Shown here: in pieces, positions 8,077 to 16,149 of the stretch
How the letters are laid out: each line of letters begins with the position of its first letter
How positions within the stretch are numbered: the first letter of the stretch is position 1
Source: Paenisporosarcina sp049671445
GTDB taxonomy: Bacteria; Bacillota; Bacilli; Bacillales_A; Planococcaceae
Reading direction: 5' to 3'
NCBI RefSeq assembly: GCF_049671445.1
Contig: NZ_JBATUX010000118.1
Coordinates: forward strand, 62,001-126,000
DNA: 64,000 nt
Position numbers and translations under genes: made by a program
Notes under the pieces: model-generated
What the model was told of the DNA's origin: nothing
The model's database searches: none
Seen by the model: the letters and a program-made list of their open reading frames with translations, nothing else

Positions 8077-10026
8077 ATGCTCTTAGGCAAAAGAATTAGT
8101 GGACGTTACAAAGTTCTCGAGATGATTGGCGGCGGGGGCATGTCCAATGTTTACCTCGCACACGACATGATTTTAGATAGAGATGTAGCCATAAAAGTGT
8201 TGCGCTATGATTTTTCAAATGAAGATGATTTGCATCGAAGATTTCAACGTGAAGCACTTTCTGCAACGAGTTTAACACATCCAAACATTGTTAATATTTT
8301 CGACGTGGGTGAAGATCGGGACTTGCATTATTTGGTGATGGAGTTTGTTGAAGGCAAAACATTGAAACACTATATTGTGGATAATGCCCCTTTGTCACCA
8401 GATGAGACAGTGAGCATCATGAAACAATTAACATCTGCAATAGCACACGCACATCAAAATCAAATTATTCACAGAGATATCAAACCGCAAAATATTTTGA
8501 TGGATGGAATTCATCATGTTAAAATTACAGATTTTGGGATTGCGATGGCTTTGAGTGCTACTTCTTTTACTCAAACCAATTCAGTGCTAGGTACTGTCCA
8601 TTATTTATCGCCTGAACAAGCACGTGGTGGAACGGCAACGAAGCAATCGGACATTTATGCCTTAGGTATCGTGTTATACGAACTGCTAACCGGTAAACTC
8701 CCTTTTTCTGGTGAATCTGCAGTATCTATTGCATTAAAACATTTACAAACGGATACACCTTCAGTAAGAGCTGTTGTGCCGAGTATCCCACAAAGTTTAG
8801 AAAATGTAGTGATGAAAGCAACTGCCAAAGATCCAAGAAATCGCTATCAAACTGTAGAAGAAATGGAACATGACTTAAATAATGTGTTGTCTGTTGAACG
8901 CGCAAACGAAAAAGCATTCTCCATTCCTTATGATGATGATGCTACTAAAGCCATGCCTGTAATTAAAGAAGGCAAAAGTTTCGATCAATTGACAGAAACG
9001 AAGCAACATAATAAAGAGCAAGTTTCTTCAACCCCTGTGGTTGAAGAGAAAAAGAAAAAGAAAAAATGGCCATGGGTTTTAGGTGTTATTTCATTAATCC
9101 TATTAATCAGCTTAATCGTGATTATAGCTTTTCCAGGGATTTTCGGACCTGAAAAAATTGAAGTACCAGACGTTGCAAACTTATCTTTGAACGAAGCGAT
9201 TGATAAGATAGAAGAAGCTGGATTTGTCGCAGGAAATGAAACAGAAGAGTCTTCAGAGGAAATTGAAGAAGGCCAAATAATTCGCACGATTCCTGAAAAC
9301 GGTAAAATTAGAGATGAAGGAACTGAAATCGACTTCATTATCTCGAGTGGAAAAGAATCAGTCTCTTTGGCTGATTATATAGGACGTGACATTAACGAAG
9401 TAAGAGAGTTATTATCAGAACAATTCAAGTCTATCGACTCCGTTGAAGAATTTTCAGATGAACCTGTCGGAAGAATTATTTCACAGTCACCAGAAGGTGG
9501 TTCTGAGCTCATACCAGATGACACCGAGCTTGAATTTGTTGTTAGTAAAGGTCAAGAATTAATAAGTGTCATTGATTTAACAAAGCAATACAATGAAAAA
9601 ACGTTAAACGATTATGCTAAATCATCTGGCTTTAATATTCGAATTGTTAATGAAGAGTATTCTGTTGATGTACCTGAAGGATTTGTTATTTCTCAAAAAC
9701 CCGTTGCAGGAACTCAACTCGAGCCGGGAAGTTCAATAGAAATTGTCCTGTCGAAAGGACCTGTTGCAAAGAAAGTTAAAACCTTTGTTAAATCAATTGA
9801 AATTCCGTATGAACCTGAAACAGAAGGTGCTGAACAAATTGTTCGTATTTATTTGCAGGATCAAACTCATTCCCTTGCAGAGCCAGTTGAGGAATTTGTA
9901 TTGACTGAAACAAAAATACAACAAATTCAATTAGAAATTGAAGAAGGTCAAAAAGGAGCATATCGAATCATGGTCGACTCAAAGGTCATCGAGGATGAGG
10001 TTATTGAGTATGGCAGTTTCGATTAG
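8077..10026 (+). CDS. prkC: Membrane serine/threonine protein kinase with PASTA repeats
   Basis: 649-residue sensor kinase that responds to muropeptides and cell wall state. Cytoplasmic kinase domain at about 11-270, with a glycine-rich loop (IGGGGMSNVY), HRDIKPQN near 132 and DFG near 152. A basic linker (KKKKKKKWPW) precedes one transmembrane helix at about 330-350. Three extracellular PASTA repeats follow (about 361-425, 426-495, 496-563), then a C-terminal beta-rich tail (about 564-649). AGAGGAGG precedes the ATG. The arrangement prpC-prkC-rsgA is the conserved Bacillales one. Confidence 0.95.
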   Translation: MLLGKRISGRYKVLEMIGGGGMSNVYLAHDMILDRDVAIKVLRYDFSNEDDLHRRFQREALSATSLTHPNIVNIFDVGEDRDLHYLVMEFVEGKTLKHYIVDNAPLSPDETVSIMKQLTSAIAHAHQNQIIHRDIKPQNILMDGIHHVKITDFGIAMALSATSFTQTNSVLGTVHYLSPEQARGGTATKQSDIYALGIVLYELLTGKLPFSGESAVSIALKHLQTDTPSVRAVVPSIPQSLENVVMKATAKDPRNRYQTVEEMEHDLNNVLSVERANEKAFSIPYDDDATKAMPVIKEGKSFDQLTETKQHNKEQVSSTPVVEEKKKKKKWPWVLGVISLILLISLIVIIAFPGIFGPEKIEVPDVANLSLNEAIDKIEEAGFVAGNETEESSEEIEEGQIIRTIPENGKIRDEGTEIDFIISSGKESVSLADYIGRDINEVRELLSEQFKSIDSVEEFSDEPVGRIISQSPEGGSELIPDDTELEFVVSKGQELISVIDLTKQYNEKTLNDYAKSSGFNIRIVNEEYSVDVPEGFVISQKPVAGTQLEPGSSIEIVLSKGPVAKKVKTFVKSIEIPYEPETEGAEQIVRIYLQDQTHSLAEPVEEFVLTETKIQQIQLEIEEGQKGAYRIMVDSKVIEDEVIEYGSFD

Positions 10027-10037
10027 GGAGGAATTCG

Positions 10038-10919
10038 ATGCCGAAAGGACAAATTCGTAAGGCACTTAGCGGGTTTTATTATGTTCAAGATGGGCAAAAA
10101 TTTATTCAATGTAGGGCACGCGGTGTGTTTAGAAACCGGGGGGTAAGTCCACTGGTTGGCGATTTTGTCGATTATGAAGTGGAAGACGGTTCTGATGGAA
10201 CTATCACTGTCGTTCATGATCGGAAAAATGCACTAATTCGACCGCCTATCTCTAATATCGATCAAGCTTTACTGGTATTTTCTTTGACTGAACCTGATTT
10301 CAATCCGTTGTTATTAGATCGTTTTCTTGTCGTTTTAGAATCATTTAACGTAGAGCCAATTATTTGTTTAACCAAAACGGATTTGATATCTGCATCTGAA
10401 ATGGCGAAAATCCAACCTTTTATTAATGATTACCGAGCGATTGGATATCAAATAATAGAAACATTTAAAGACGACGAAAGTTTGGTTGCCAATATCTCGC
10501 CTATTTTAAAAGGTAAGATCAGTGTTTTAGCTGGACAGTCCGGTGTTGGGAAATCAACATTACTAAATACTGTGTTGCCTGCCTTAAATATTAAAACAGG
10601 TATCATTTCACAAGCTCTTGGTCGAGGAAAACATACAACACGTCATGTAGAACTGGTTGAAGTTTGCGAAGGACTATTAGCTGATACTCCAGGATTCAGT
10701 TCTTTTGATTTTGATGAAATCGATAAAGAACAGTTATCTTATTGTTTTCCTGAATTTCGTGCAGCATCTGATCGCTGTAAATTTAGAGAGTGTTTACACA
10801 TAAGTGAACCGAAATGTGCAGTTCTTGCAGGGGTTCAATCTGGCGAGATTAAAGATTATAGATATAAACATTATGTTAAGTTCTTAGAAGAAATAAACGA
10901 GCGAAAGCCGAGGTATTAA
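10038..10919 (+). CDS. rsgA: Ribosome small subunit-dependent GTPase A
   Basis: 293-residue circularly permuted GTPase that checks late 30S maturation. An N-terminal OB-fold (residues 1-70) is followed by the permuted G motifs: CLTKTDL (G4) first, then GQSGVGKSTLLN (G1, near 165), then DTPGFSSF (G3). The C-terminal zinc knuckle is CKFRECLHISEPKCAV (three Cys and one His, about 245-260). GGGAGG lies just upstream of the ATG. It follows prkC by 11 bases and precedes rpe by 1 base. Confidence 0.95.
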   Translation: MPKGQIRKALSGFYYVQDGQKFIQCRARGVFRNRGVSPLVGDFVDYEVEDGSDGTITVVHDRKNALIRPPISNIDQALLVFSLTEPDFNPLLLDRFLVVLESFNVEPIICLTKTDLISASEMAKIQPFINDYRAIGYQIIETFKDDESLVANISPILKGKISVLAGQSGVGKSTLLNTVLPALNIKTGIISQALGRGKHTTRHVELVEVCEGLLADTPGFSSFDFDEIDKEQLSYCFPEFRAASDRCKFRECLHISEPKCAVLAGVQSGEIKDYRYKHYVKFLEEINERKPRY

Positions 10920-10920
10920 T

Positions 10921-11589
10921 GTGATAAAAATTGCCCCATCAATCCTAGCTGCCAACTTTTCAAAATTGGCTGAAGAAGTAAACGAAGTCGAACAAGCTGG
11001 TGCAAAACTGATTCACATTGATGTTATGGATGGCCATTTTGTTCCAAATATTACAATGGGTCCGATTGTGGTTGAAGCTTTAAGACCAGTGACAAAATTA
11101 CCTTTAGACGTACATTTAATGATTGAGAATCCAGATAATTATATTGAATCATTTGCAAAAGCTGGTGCTGATTATATAACAGTTCATGTAGAAGCGTGTC
11201 CACACTTGCACAGGACGATTCAATTGATTCGCTCTTTTGGAGTGAAACCTGGCGTTGTATTAAATCCACATACGCCGATTGAAACAATCCAGCATGTATT
11301 GGAAGACATTGACATGGTCCTATTTATGACAGTAAATCCTGGATTTGGCGGTCAAAAATTTATTCACTCTGTCATTCCAAAAATAAAAAAATTATCCGAC
11401 ATTATTAAAGAGAAAGATTTAGCTATCGAGATTGAAATAGATGGTGGCATTACTGCAGAAACGATTGTTCCATGTGCAGAGGCGGGTGCAACGATTTTCG
11501 TAGCGGGTTCAGCTATTTATAATCAACAAGACCGTACAAAAGCACTCCAAGATATTCAACAAGCAGGCGAACGAGCGATACGTGCATGA
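10921..11589 (+). CDS. rpe: Ribulose-phosphate 3-epimerase
   Basis: 222-residue TIM-barrel enzyme that interconverts ribulose 5-phosphate and xylulose 5-phosphate in the pentose phosphate pathway. Family motifs are present: HIDVMDGHFVPNITMG (about 34-49), VHLMI, MTVNPGFGGQKF (about 138-149), and EIDGGI near 177. The GUG at 10921 is the start, with CCGAGG upstream inside the end of rsgA; no upstream ATG is in frame. The stop overlaps thiN by 4 bases. Confidence 0.94.
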   Translation: MIKIAPSILAANFSKLAEEVNEVEQAGAKLIHIDVMDGHFVPNITMGPIVVEALRPVTKLPLDVHLMIENPDNYIESFAKAGADYITVHVEACPHLHRTIQLIRSFGVKPGVVLNPHTPIETIQHVLEDIDMVLFMTVNPGFGGQKFIHSVIPKIKKLSDIIKEKDLAIEIEIDGGITAETIVPCAEAGATIFVAGSAIYNQQDRTKALQDIQQAGERAIRA

Positions 11590-12239
11590 AAACGATTGTG
11601 ATATGCGCTGGAGGTCCAATTGAAGAATTGGCCGACCTTCAGCCGTTCAAATCTTCGGAGGATATTCTTTTTATTGGAGCGGACAAGGGTTCAATGTATT
11701 TACTTAATGAAGGCATCATTCCAAATGTAGCTGTCGGAGATTTTGATTCACTTTCTAAAGAAGAACTTACGGATTTAAGAAAGAGAGTTGCTTTAGTAAA
11801 AGTAGCATCTGTGGATAAGGATGAAACAGATACAGACTTAGCCATTGCTCACTCACTCGATTTTGCACCACAAAAAATCGTGGTAACGGGTGTAACTGGA
11901 GGGCGATTGGATCATTTTATTTCTGTGCTCAACAGCGTTTATCGCAATCAAATAAACAATCCACAAATTCAATTTATTATTCTTAACAAATGGAATGAAA
12001 TGCGTTTGTTAACACCAGGCACTACAAAATTAATGAGAAATTCGGAATTGCCCTTCGTGTCTTTCTTTGCCTTTCATGACATAGTCGAGCATATTACACT
12101 TACTGGTATGAAATATAATGTGGACAATGAAACCATAAAAATAGGCAGTTCTCGTTTTACAAGTAATGAAGTATTGGACGAACACGGGTCTATCTCCTTT
12201 GCATCTGGCATATGTTTATTAATACGTAGCTCAGATTGA
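11586..12239 (+). CDS. thiN: Thiamine pyrophosphokinase
   Basis: 217-residue enzyme that makes thiamine diphosphate from thiamine and ATP. The substrate-binding loop GDFDSLSKEE (about 52-61), the DKDETDTDLA motif (about 79-88) and GVTGGRLDHF (about 100-109) are intact. The ATG overlaps the rpe stop (ATGA), so translation is coupled. It is the last full-size gene of the + strand run before spoVM and convergent rpmB, matching B. subtilis order. Confidence 0.93.
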   Translation: MKTIVICAGGPIEELADLQPFKSSEDILFIGADKGSMYLLNEGIIPNVAVGDFDSLSKEELTDLRKRVALVKVASVDKDETDTDLAIAHSLDFAPQKIVVTGVTGGRLDHFISVLNSVYRNQINNPQIQFIILNKWNEMRLLTPGTTKLMRNSELPFVSFFAFHDIVEHITLTGMKYNVDNETIKIGSSRFTSNEVLDEHGSISFASGICLLIRSSD

Positions 12240-12256
12240 TAAGAAGGAGTGAAATC

Positions 12257-12373
12257 ATGCGTGTGTATACGTTTAGATTACCGAAATTTGTGAGTGGGTT
12301 TGCAAGAATGTGTTTAGGTTGGATGAATAGCGAAGATAAACCGAAGAGGAAAAAAGAAAAAATGCTTGACTGA
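12257..12373 (+). CDS. spoVM: SpoVM-like spore coat assembly peptide, C-terminally extended
   Basis: A 38-residue frame with GAAGGAG 7-9 bases upstream. The first 21 residues, MRVYTFRLPKFVSGFARMC then LG, match SpoVM (26 residues in B. subtilis), including Tyr4, Leu8-Pro9, Phe11, Arg17 and Leu20-Gly21. In that family the peptide is an amphipathic helix that recognises the convex forespore membrane and anchors SpoIVA. The position between thiN and rpmB is the usual spoVM locus. Unusually, a highly charged tail (SEDKPKRKKEKMLD) follows the helix, and its last codons and stop form the 5' arm of the terminator at 12361-12400. It could be functional, or drifting in a lineage that no longer sporulates. 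Confidence 0.88.
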   Translation: MRVYTFRLPKFVSGFARMCLGWMNSEDKPKRKKEKMLD

Positions 12374-12400
12374 CATTTGTCAGTCAAGCATTTTTTTTGA
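12361..12400. terminator. Bidirectional terminator between spoVM and rpmB
   Basis: A perfect 14-bp stem (AATGCTTGACTGAC, 12361-12374; complement 12379-12392) with loop ATTT. Eight T follow on the + strand side and an A-rich run (12347-12360) precedes it, so it can end transcription from both the thiN-spoVM side and the convergent rpmB. The spoVM stop codon lies inside the 5' arm. Confidence 0.9.
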
Positions 12401-12407
12401 GCGAATA

Positions 12408-12596
12408 CTATACGCGCTCAACTTTGCCAGATTTCATTGCTCGCGCAGAAACCCAAACACGTTTTGGTTTACCATCTACAAGAATACGAACTTTTTGTAG
12501 GTTAGCTCCCCAAGTACGTTTTGTTTTATTCATAGCGTGAGAACGCGCATTACCAGCACGAGACTTACGCCCTGTGATTACACATACTTTTGGCAT
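12408..12596 (-). CDS. rpmB: 50S ribosomal protein L28
   Basis: 62-residue L28 encoded on the minus strand, the only confident minus-strand gene here. VCVITGRKSRAGNARSHAMN and KRTWGANLQKVRIL are family signatures, and the end SGKVERV is typical. One cysteine only, so it is a zinc-independent form. A strong ribosome binding site (GAGGAGGAAA) precedes the ATG at 12596. The inverted orientation beside spoVM is also found in B. subtilis. Promoter at 12663-12691; terminator shared with spoVM. Confidence 0.97.
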   Translation of the reverse strand: MPKVCVITGRKSRAGNARSHAMNKTKRTWGANLQKVRILVDGKPKRVWVSARAMKSGKVERV

Positions 12597-12662
12597 TATA
12601 TTTCCTCCTCAAAAAAAGACGCTGAAAGATTTTTTTCAGTTCGTTATTTCACATACTTTAAT

Positions 12663-12691
12663 AATTTACCACATTGTGTTTTTCTTTGCAA
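12663..12691 (-). promoter_or_regulatory. SigA-type promoter for rpmB
   Basis: On the minus strand, -35 TTGCAA (12686-12691) and -10 TAAATT (12663-12668) are separated by exactly 17 bases. The predicted transcript has a leader of about 60 bases containing a weak AT-rich hairpin (12622-12639) followed by seven U. Confidence 0.7.
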
Positions 12692-12781
12692 CCAATTTTG
12701 ATTTGCCTTTCAAGAAAAAAACCTTTACAGACGAATACAGGAGATTGTTAACGTTTTCTTTTATTGCGAGACAATTTGTAG

Positions 12782-12787
12782 TACAAT
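12782..12787 (+). promoter_or_regulatory. Candidate -10 element for yloU
   Basis: TACAAT lies 40 bases before the yloU start. Only a poor -35 (TTTTAT) is found at 17-base spacing, so this is a weak call. The 230-base space between rpmB and yloU must hold divergent promoters; nothing else was recognised in it. Confidence 0.3.
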
Positions 12788-12826
12788 TAAGGGTAGTCAA
12801 AAAGGACTTATAAGGAGGCATTCTAT

Positions 12827-13189
12827 ATGTCAATTGAATTGAAAAATGAATTCGGCCAGATTGATATTTCAAATGATGTCGTAGCTCAAATTGCAGGCGG
12901 AGCAGCGATTGAATGTTACGGGATTGTCGGAATGGCGTCAAAACACCAAATTCGAGACGGTTTGACGGATATTTTACGAAAAGAAAATTTCGCAAAAGGC
13001 GTACTAGTACGACAACATGGCGAAGATCTTCACATTGATATGTACATTGTGATCAGCTACGGCACAAAAGTTTCAGAAGTAGCTTATCAAGTTCAATCAA
13101 AAGTAAAATACACACTAAATAAAACATTAGGACTTGCAGTGAAATCAGTAAATATTTACGTTCAAGGAGTTCGTGTTACGAACCCATAA
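12827..13189 (+). CDS. yloU: Asp23/Gls24 family envelope stress protein
   Basis: 120-residue member of the Asp23/Gls24 (DUF322) family, small cytoplasmic proteins that gather at the membrane and are linked to envelope stress; the biochemical role is unclear. The family core is visible: DVVAQIAGGAAIECYGIVGM (about residues 17-36) and the GVRVTNP end. The ATG is preceded by AAGGAGG. It lies 16 bases upstream of the fakA-like gene, a constant pairing in Bacillales, consistent with one transcript ending at 14882-14916. Confidence 0.9.
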   Translation: MSIELKNEFGQIDISNDVVAQIAGGAAIECYGIVGMASKHQIRDGLTDILRKENFAKGVLVRQHGEDLHIDMYIVISYGTKVSEVAYQVQSKVKYTLNKTLGLAVKSVNIYVQGVRVTNP

Positions 13190-13205
13190 GAGGAGGAAGT
13201 AGGAT

Positions 13206-14873
13206 ATGAAGTCTTTAGACGGAATTCAATTTGCAGAAATGGTGAAAATGGGTGCCCATCACTTATTCCAAAATGCAGATTATGTGGATGCGCTAAATGT
13301 CTTTCCTGTTCCCGATGGTGATACGGGAACAAACATGAACTTATCAATGTCTTCTGGATCAAAAGAAACAGAAGCACATGCAGTTGCTCATATTGGAAAA
13401 ACAGCACAAGCACTTTCAAAAGGATTATTAATGGGAGCTCGTGGAAACTCTGGTGTTATTTTGTCTCAGCTTTTCCGTGGCTTTGGAAAAGATGTTGAAA
13501 CAAAATCAACGTTAACTGCAAAAGACTTTGCTCATGCTTTCCAACACGGTGTGGATATGGCATATAAAGCTGTCATGAAACCTGTTGAAGGTACCATTTT
13601 AACAGTAGCAAAAGATTCAGCGAAAAAAGCTGTAGAAGTAGCTGAACATGAAGACAATATAATAGTAGTAATGGAAGAATTGTTGAAAGAAGCACAAGCA
13701 TCTCTAGAGAGAACGCCTGATTTACTTCCTGTCTTAAAAGAAGTAGGAGTTGTCGATTCTGGTGGACAAGGACTTGTATACGTCTATGAAGGATTTATCG
13801 CTTCAATGAAGGGCGAAAAATTACCTGAAAAAACGTCTGCACATTCTATGGATGATTTAGTAAGTGCTGAACATCATAAAAAAGTTCAAGGCTTTATGGA
13901 TACAGCAGACATAGAATTCGGTTATTGCACAGAGTTCATGGTGAAGTTCATGCCAGAAAAAGTTGCACAAAATCCGTTTAATGAACAAGCTTTCCGTGAA
14001 GGATTAAGTCAATATGGTGATTCATTACTTGTTATTTCTGATAGCGAAATTGCAAAAGTACATATCCACTCTGAACAGCCAGGTAATTGTTTAGATTACG
14101 GACAAAAATTTGGTGATCTAATTAAAATCAAAATAGAAAATATGCGTCAACAACACTCTGAAATCGTTGGAGATGATTATAAAAAATCGGTTCCAACTTC
14201 TATCCCTGTTAAAAAACATCCATATGCGGTTGTTACCGTAGCAATGGGCGAGGGGATTTCAGAACTTCTTAAAAGTGTAGGGGCGAGTGCAGTAATTGAA
14301 GGTGGTCAAACGATGAACCCATCTACAGAAGATATCGTTAAAGCGATTGAATCTGTTGGCGCCGAGAAAGTGCTCATTTTACCAAACAATAAAAACATCA
14401 TTATGGCTGCTGAACAAGCCGCTGAAGTAATTGGAATCGAAGCTGCAGTTGTGCCTACAAAATCAGTGCCTCAAGGAATGGCTGCAATACTAGCATTCAA
14501 TCCTGAAGTGTCAGTAGAAGATAATAAAACAAAAATGACAGAAGCTTACGCTCATGTGAAAACTGGACAAGTTACTTTTGCTGTTCGTGACACCTCTATT
14601 GATGGCGTTGAAATTGCAAAGGATGATTTCATGGCGATTTCTGAAGGGAAAATAATTTTGGCATCGTCTTCACTAGAAGAAGTGTCAAAATCGTTAATCA
14701 AAGATTTAGTCGATGAAGATTCTGAAATCATTACTATTATATACGGAGAAGATGTTACAGAAGCAGATGCTAATGAATTAGCTGCATTTGTTGAAGAAAG
14801 CTTCTCGCATGCTGATGTGGAAGTATACAACGGAAAACAACCATTGTATCCTTATATCATCTCAGTCGAATAA
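13206..14873 (+). CDS. fakA: Fatty acid kinase catalytic subunit FakA-like (YloV, DhaL/DAK2 domain)
   Basis: 555-residue protein with an N-terminal DhaL ATP-binding domain: NVFPVPDGDTGTNMNLSM (about 26-43) carries the Mg-binding aspartates, and GARGNSGVILSQLFRG lies near 77-92. A middle and C-terminal DegV-activating region follows, usual for 550-residue FakA. In staphylococci FakA phosphorylates fatty acids presented by FakB (DegV) proteins, feeding the PlsX-PlsY route; plsX lies 5 kb downstream here. No FakB is encoded in the window. Start ATG behind AGAGGAGG; strong terminator directly after the stop. Confidence 0.9.
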   Translation: MKSLDGIQFAEMVKMGAHHLFQNADYVDALNVFPVPDGDTGTNMNLSMSSGSKETEAHAVAHIGKTAQALSKGLLMGARGNSGVILSQLFRGFGKDVETKSTLTAKDFAHAFQHGVDMAYKAVMKPVEGTILTVAKDSAKKAVEVAEHEDNIIVVMEELLKEAQASLERTPDLLPVLKEVGVVDSGGQGLVYVYEGFIASMKGEKLPEKTSAHSMDDLVSAEHHKKVQGFMDTADIEFGYCTEFMVKFMPEKVAQNPFNEQAFREGLSQYGDSLLVISDSEIAKVHIHSEQPGNCLDYGQKFGDLIKIKIENMRQQHSEIVGDDYKKSVPTSIPVKKHPYAVVTVAMGEGISELLKSVGASAVIEGGQTMNPSTEDIVKAIESVGAEKVLILPNNKNIIMAAEQAAEVIGIEAAVVPTKSVPQGMAAILAFNPEVSVEDNKTKMTEAYAHVKTGQVTFAVRDTSIDGVEIAKDDFMAISEGKIILASSSLEEVSKSLIKDLVDEDSEIITIIYGEDVTEADANELAAFVEESFSHADVEVYNGKQPLYPYIISVE

Positions 14874-14881
14874 AAAAACAC

Positions 14882-14916
14882 AGCAGTGAATCGCTTCGGT
14901 TCACTGCTTTTTCTTT
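14882..14916 (+). terminator. Intrinsic terminator after fakA
   Basis: AGCAGTGAATCG (14882-14893) pairs with CGGTTCACTGCT (14897-14908), one G-U pair, three-base loop, followed by TTTTCTTTC. It begins 8 bases after the fakA stop. Confidence 0.88.
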
Positions 14917-14961
14917 CAACTATGTAAGCGGATACTTTTATATAAGAAACTGTTAAAATAA

Positions 14962-15393
14962 CTGTTGATTTCCGTTACGGGCGGACGCTTTCCGCTGGCA
15001 GTCCGTGAGCCTCCTCGCTCGCGTGAAAAAACTGTGCTCCTGCGGTTACTCGTCGCAAACGAGTTGTGAGAAAGCCCAACTCGCTCCCTGTGGGGTCTCA
15101 CCTGGACATGCTTATCCCGCTGGAGTCGCCGCCTTAAACTACAATCACTAAATTGAACAGTAATAGATAACATAGACTCGTCGCAAAGACATTGACTTAA
15201 TACTGTATGGCCAATGTCCTACCTGAGGGATAGCGAGACAGTCAAGATCCCCGCAGAAAACGAGTTGTGCAAAATCGCTTTTGCACAACTCGGTTGCGAG
15301 TGTAGCTAAGCAATACATGAGCACCGATTTTCATAACTAGGAGTCTTGGCACTAATCTTAGGAAAGCGTACCTGTTTTGCGGAATATCAACAG
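14962..15393. repeat. Intergenic repeat element A (inverted ends, internal hairpins)
   Basis: The fakA-sdaAB gap is about 600 bases without a gene. It is GC-richer than its neighbours. The ends are imperfect inverted copies: CTGTTGATTTCCG (14962-14974) and GCGGAATATCAACAG (15379-15393). Inside are the blocks GGCGGACGCTTTCCGC and GTGAGCCTCCTCGC, shared with element C, and three hairpins: 15060-15083, 15188-15218 and 15261-15292. On the minus strand the first two are each followed directly by TTTGCGACGAG. No open frame with a ribosome binding site was seen. It looks like a dispersed non-coding element rather than an insertion sequence. Confidence 0.75.
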
Positions 15394-15410
15394 CAATAGT
15401 TAACATAGCT

Positions 15411-15439
15411 TTGTTTTAAGCGTTATTGTGATGTAAGAT
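15411..15439 (+). promoter_or_regulatory. Candidate promoter for sdaAB-sdaAA
   Basis: TTGTTT (15411-15416) and TAAGAT (15434-15439) with 17-base spacing, 35 bases before sdaAB. It lies just outside the right end of repeat element A, so the element is probably upstream of, not part of, this transcript. Confidence 0.45.
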
Positions 15440-15473
15440 GTAGGGAGAAATTTGAAACGAAGGGGTCTTCAAA

Positions 15474-16136
15474 ATGAAGTTTAAATCAGTTTTTGATATT
15501 ATTGGTCCAGTAATGATTGGACCTTCATCTTCGCATACTGCAGGGGCAGCGAGAATTGGTTTGGTGACGCGTGAATTATTCGGTCGACAACCAACATGGG
15601 CGAAAATATATTTATATGGATCTTTTGCAGAGACTTACAAAGGTCACGGAACGGACATCGCCATAATTGGTGGATTACTAGGTTTTGATACATTTGATGA
15701 ACGCATTAAAACATCGTTCGAACTTGCGGAAGAAGCGAGATTGACGTTTGAATTTATACCGGAAAGCGGTCATACTGAGCACCCGAATACGGCACGTCTT
15801 GTAATCGGTGATGAGTCAGGTGAAATGGAACTAATCGGAGTTTCAATTGGTGGAGGAAAAATCGAAATTAGTGAATTAAATGGATTCCCTTTGCGCTTAT
15901 CAGGAAATCATTCGGCTATTCTAGTCGTGCATGATGACAAACCTGGTAGTATCGCAAAAGTAGCTAGTTGTTTAGCAGAACAAAATATTAACATTGGCCA
16001 CATGGAAGTATCACGTAAAGAACAAGGGCAAATGGCTTTGATGGTTATTGAAGTTGATCAGCCGATTGAAGATGAAGTACTTCAACAAATCGCGCTATTA
16101 CCGCATATTACTCAAGTAACGAAAATTTCAGATTGA
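15474..16136 (+). CDS. sdaAB: L-serine dehydratase, beta subunit
   Basis: 220-residue beta chain of the iron-sulfur L-serine dehydratase, which turns L-serine into pyruvate and ammonia. GPVMIGPSSSHTAGAARIG (about 13-31) is the family signature for substrate binding. A C-terminal ACT domain (DDKPGSIAKVASCLAEQNIN, about 152-171) is likely to sense serine. The ATG at 15474 follows AAGGGG. The alpha subunit gene follows after 13 bases, as in B. subtilis. Confidence 0.94.
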   Translation: MKFKSVFDIIGPVMIGPSSSHTAGAARIGLVTRELFGRQPTWAKIYLYGSFAETYKGHGTDIAIIGGLLGFDTFDERIKTSFELAEEARLTFEFIPESGHTEHPNTARLVIGDESGEMELIGVSIGGGKIEISELNGFPLRLSGNHSAILVVHDDKPGSIAKVASCLAEQNINIGHMEVSRKEQGQMALMVIEVDQPIEDEVLQQIALLPHITQVTKISD

Positions 16137-16149
16137 GGAGGGTTTATAA

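Noticed and set aside
8985..9338. 117-residue minus-strand frame inside prkC
   Set aside because: Antisense shadow over the low-complexity basic linker and membrane helix codons of prkC; no start signal.
12574..12813. 79-residue + strand frame between rpmB and yloU
   Set aside because: It overlaps the rpmB start, promoter and leader, lacks a ribosome binding site and has no recognisable family.
14916..15173. 85-residue minus-strand frame in element A
   Set aside because: Arg/Ser-rich product typical of GC-rich repeat DNA read by chance; no start signal, and it spans hairpins.
14962..15393. Insertion sequence at element A
   Set aside because: No transposase frame of any size; inverted ends without coding content fit a small non-autonomous repeat better.
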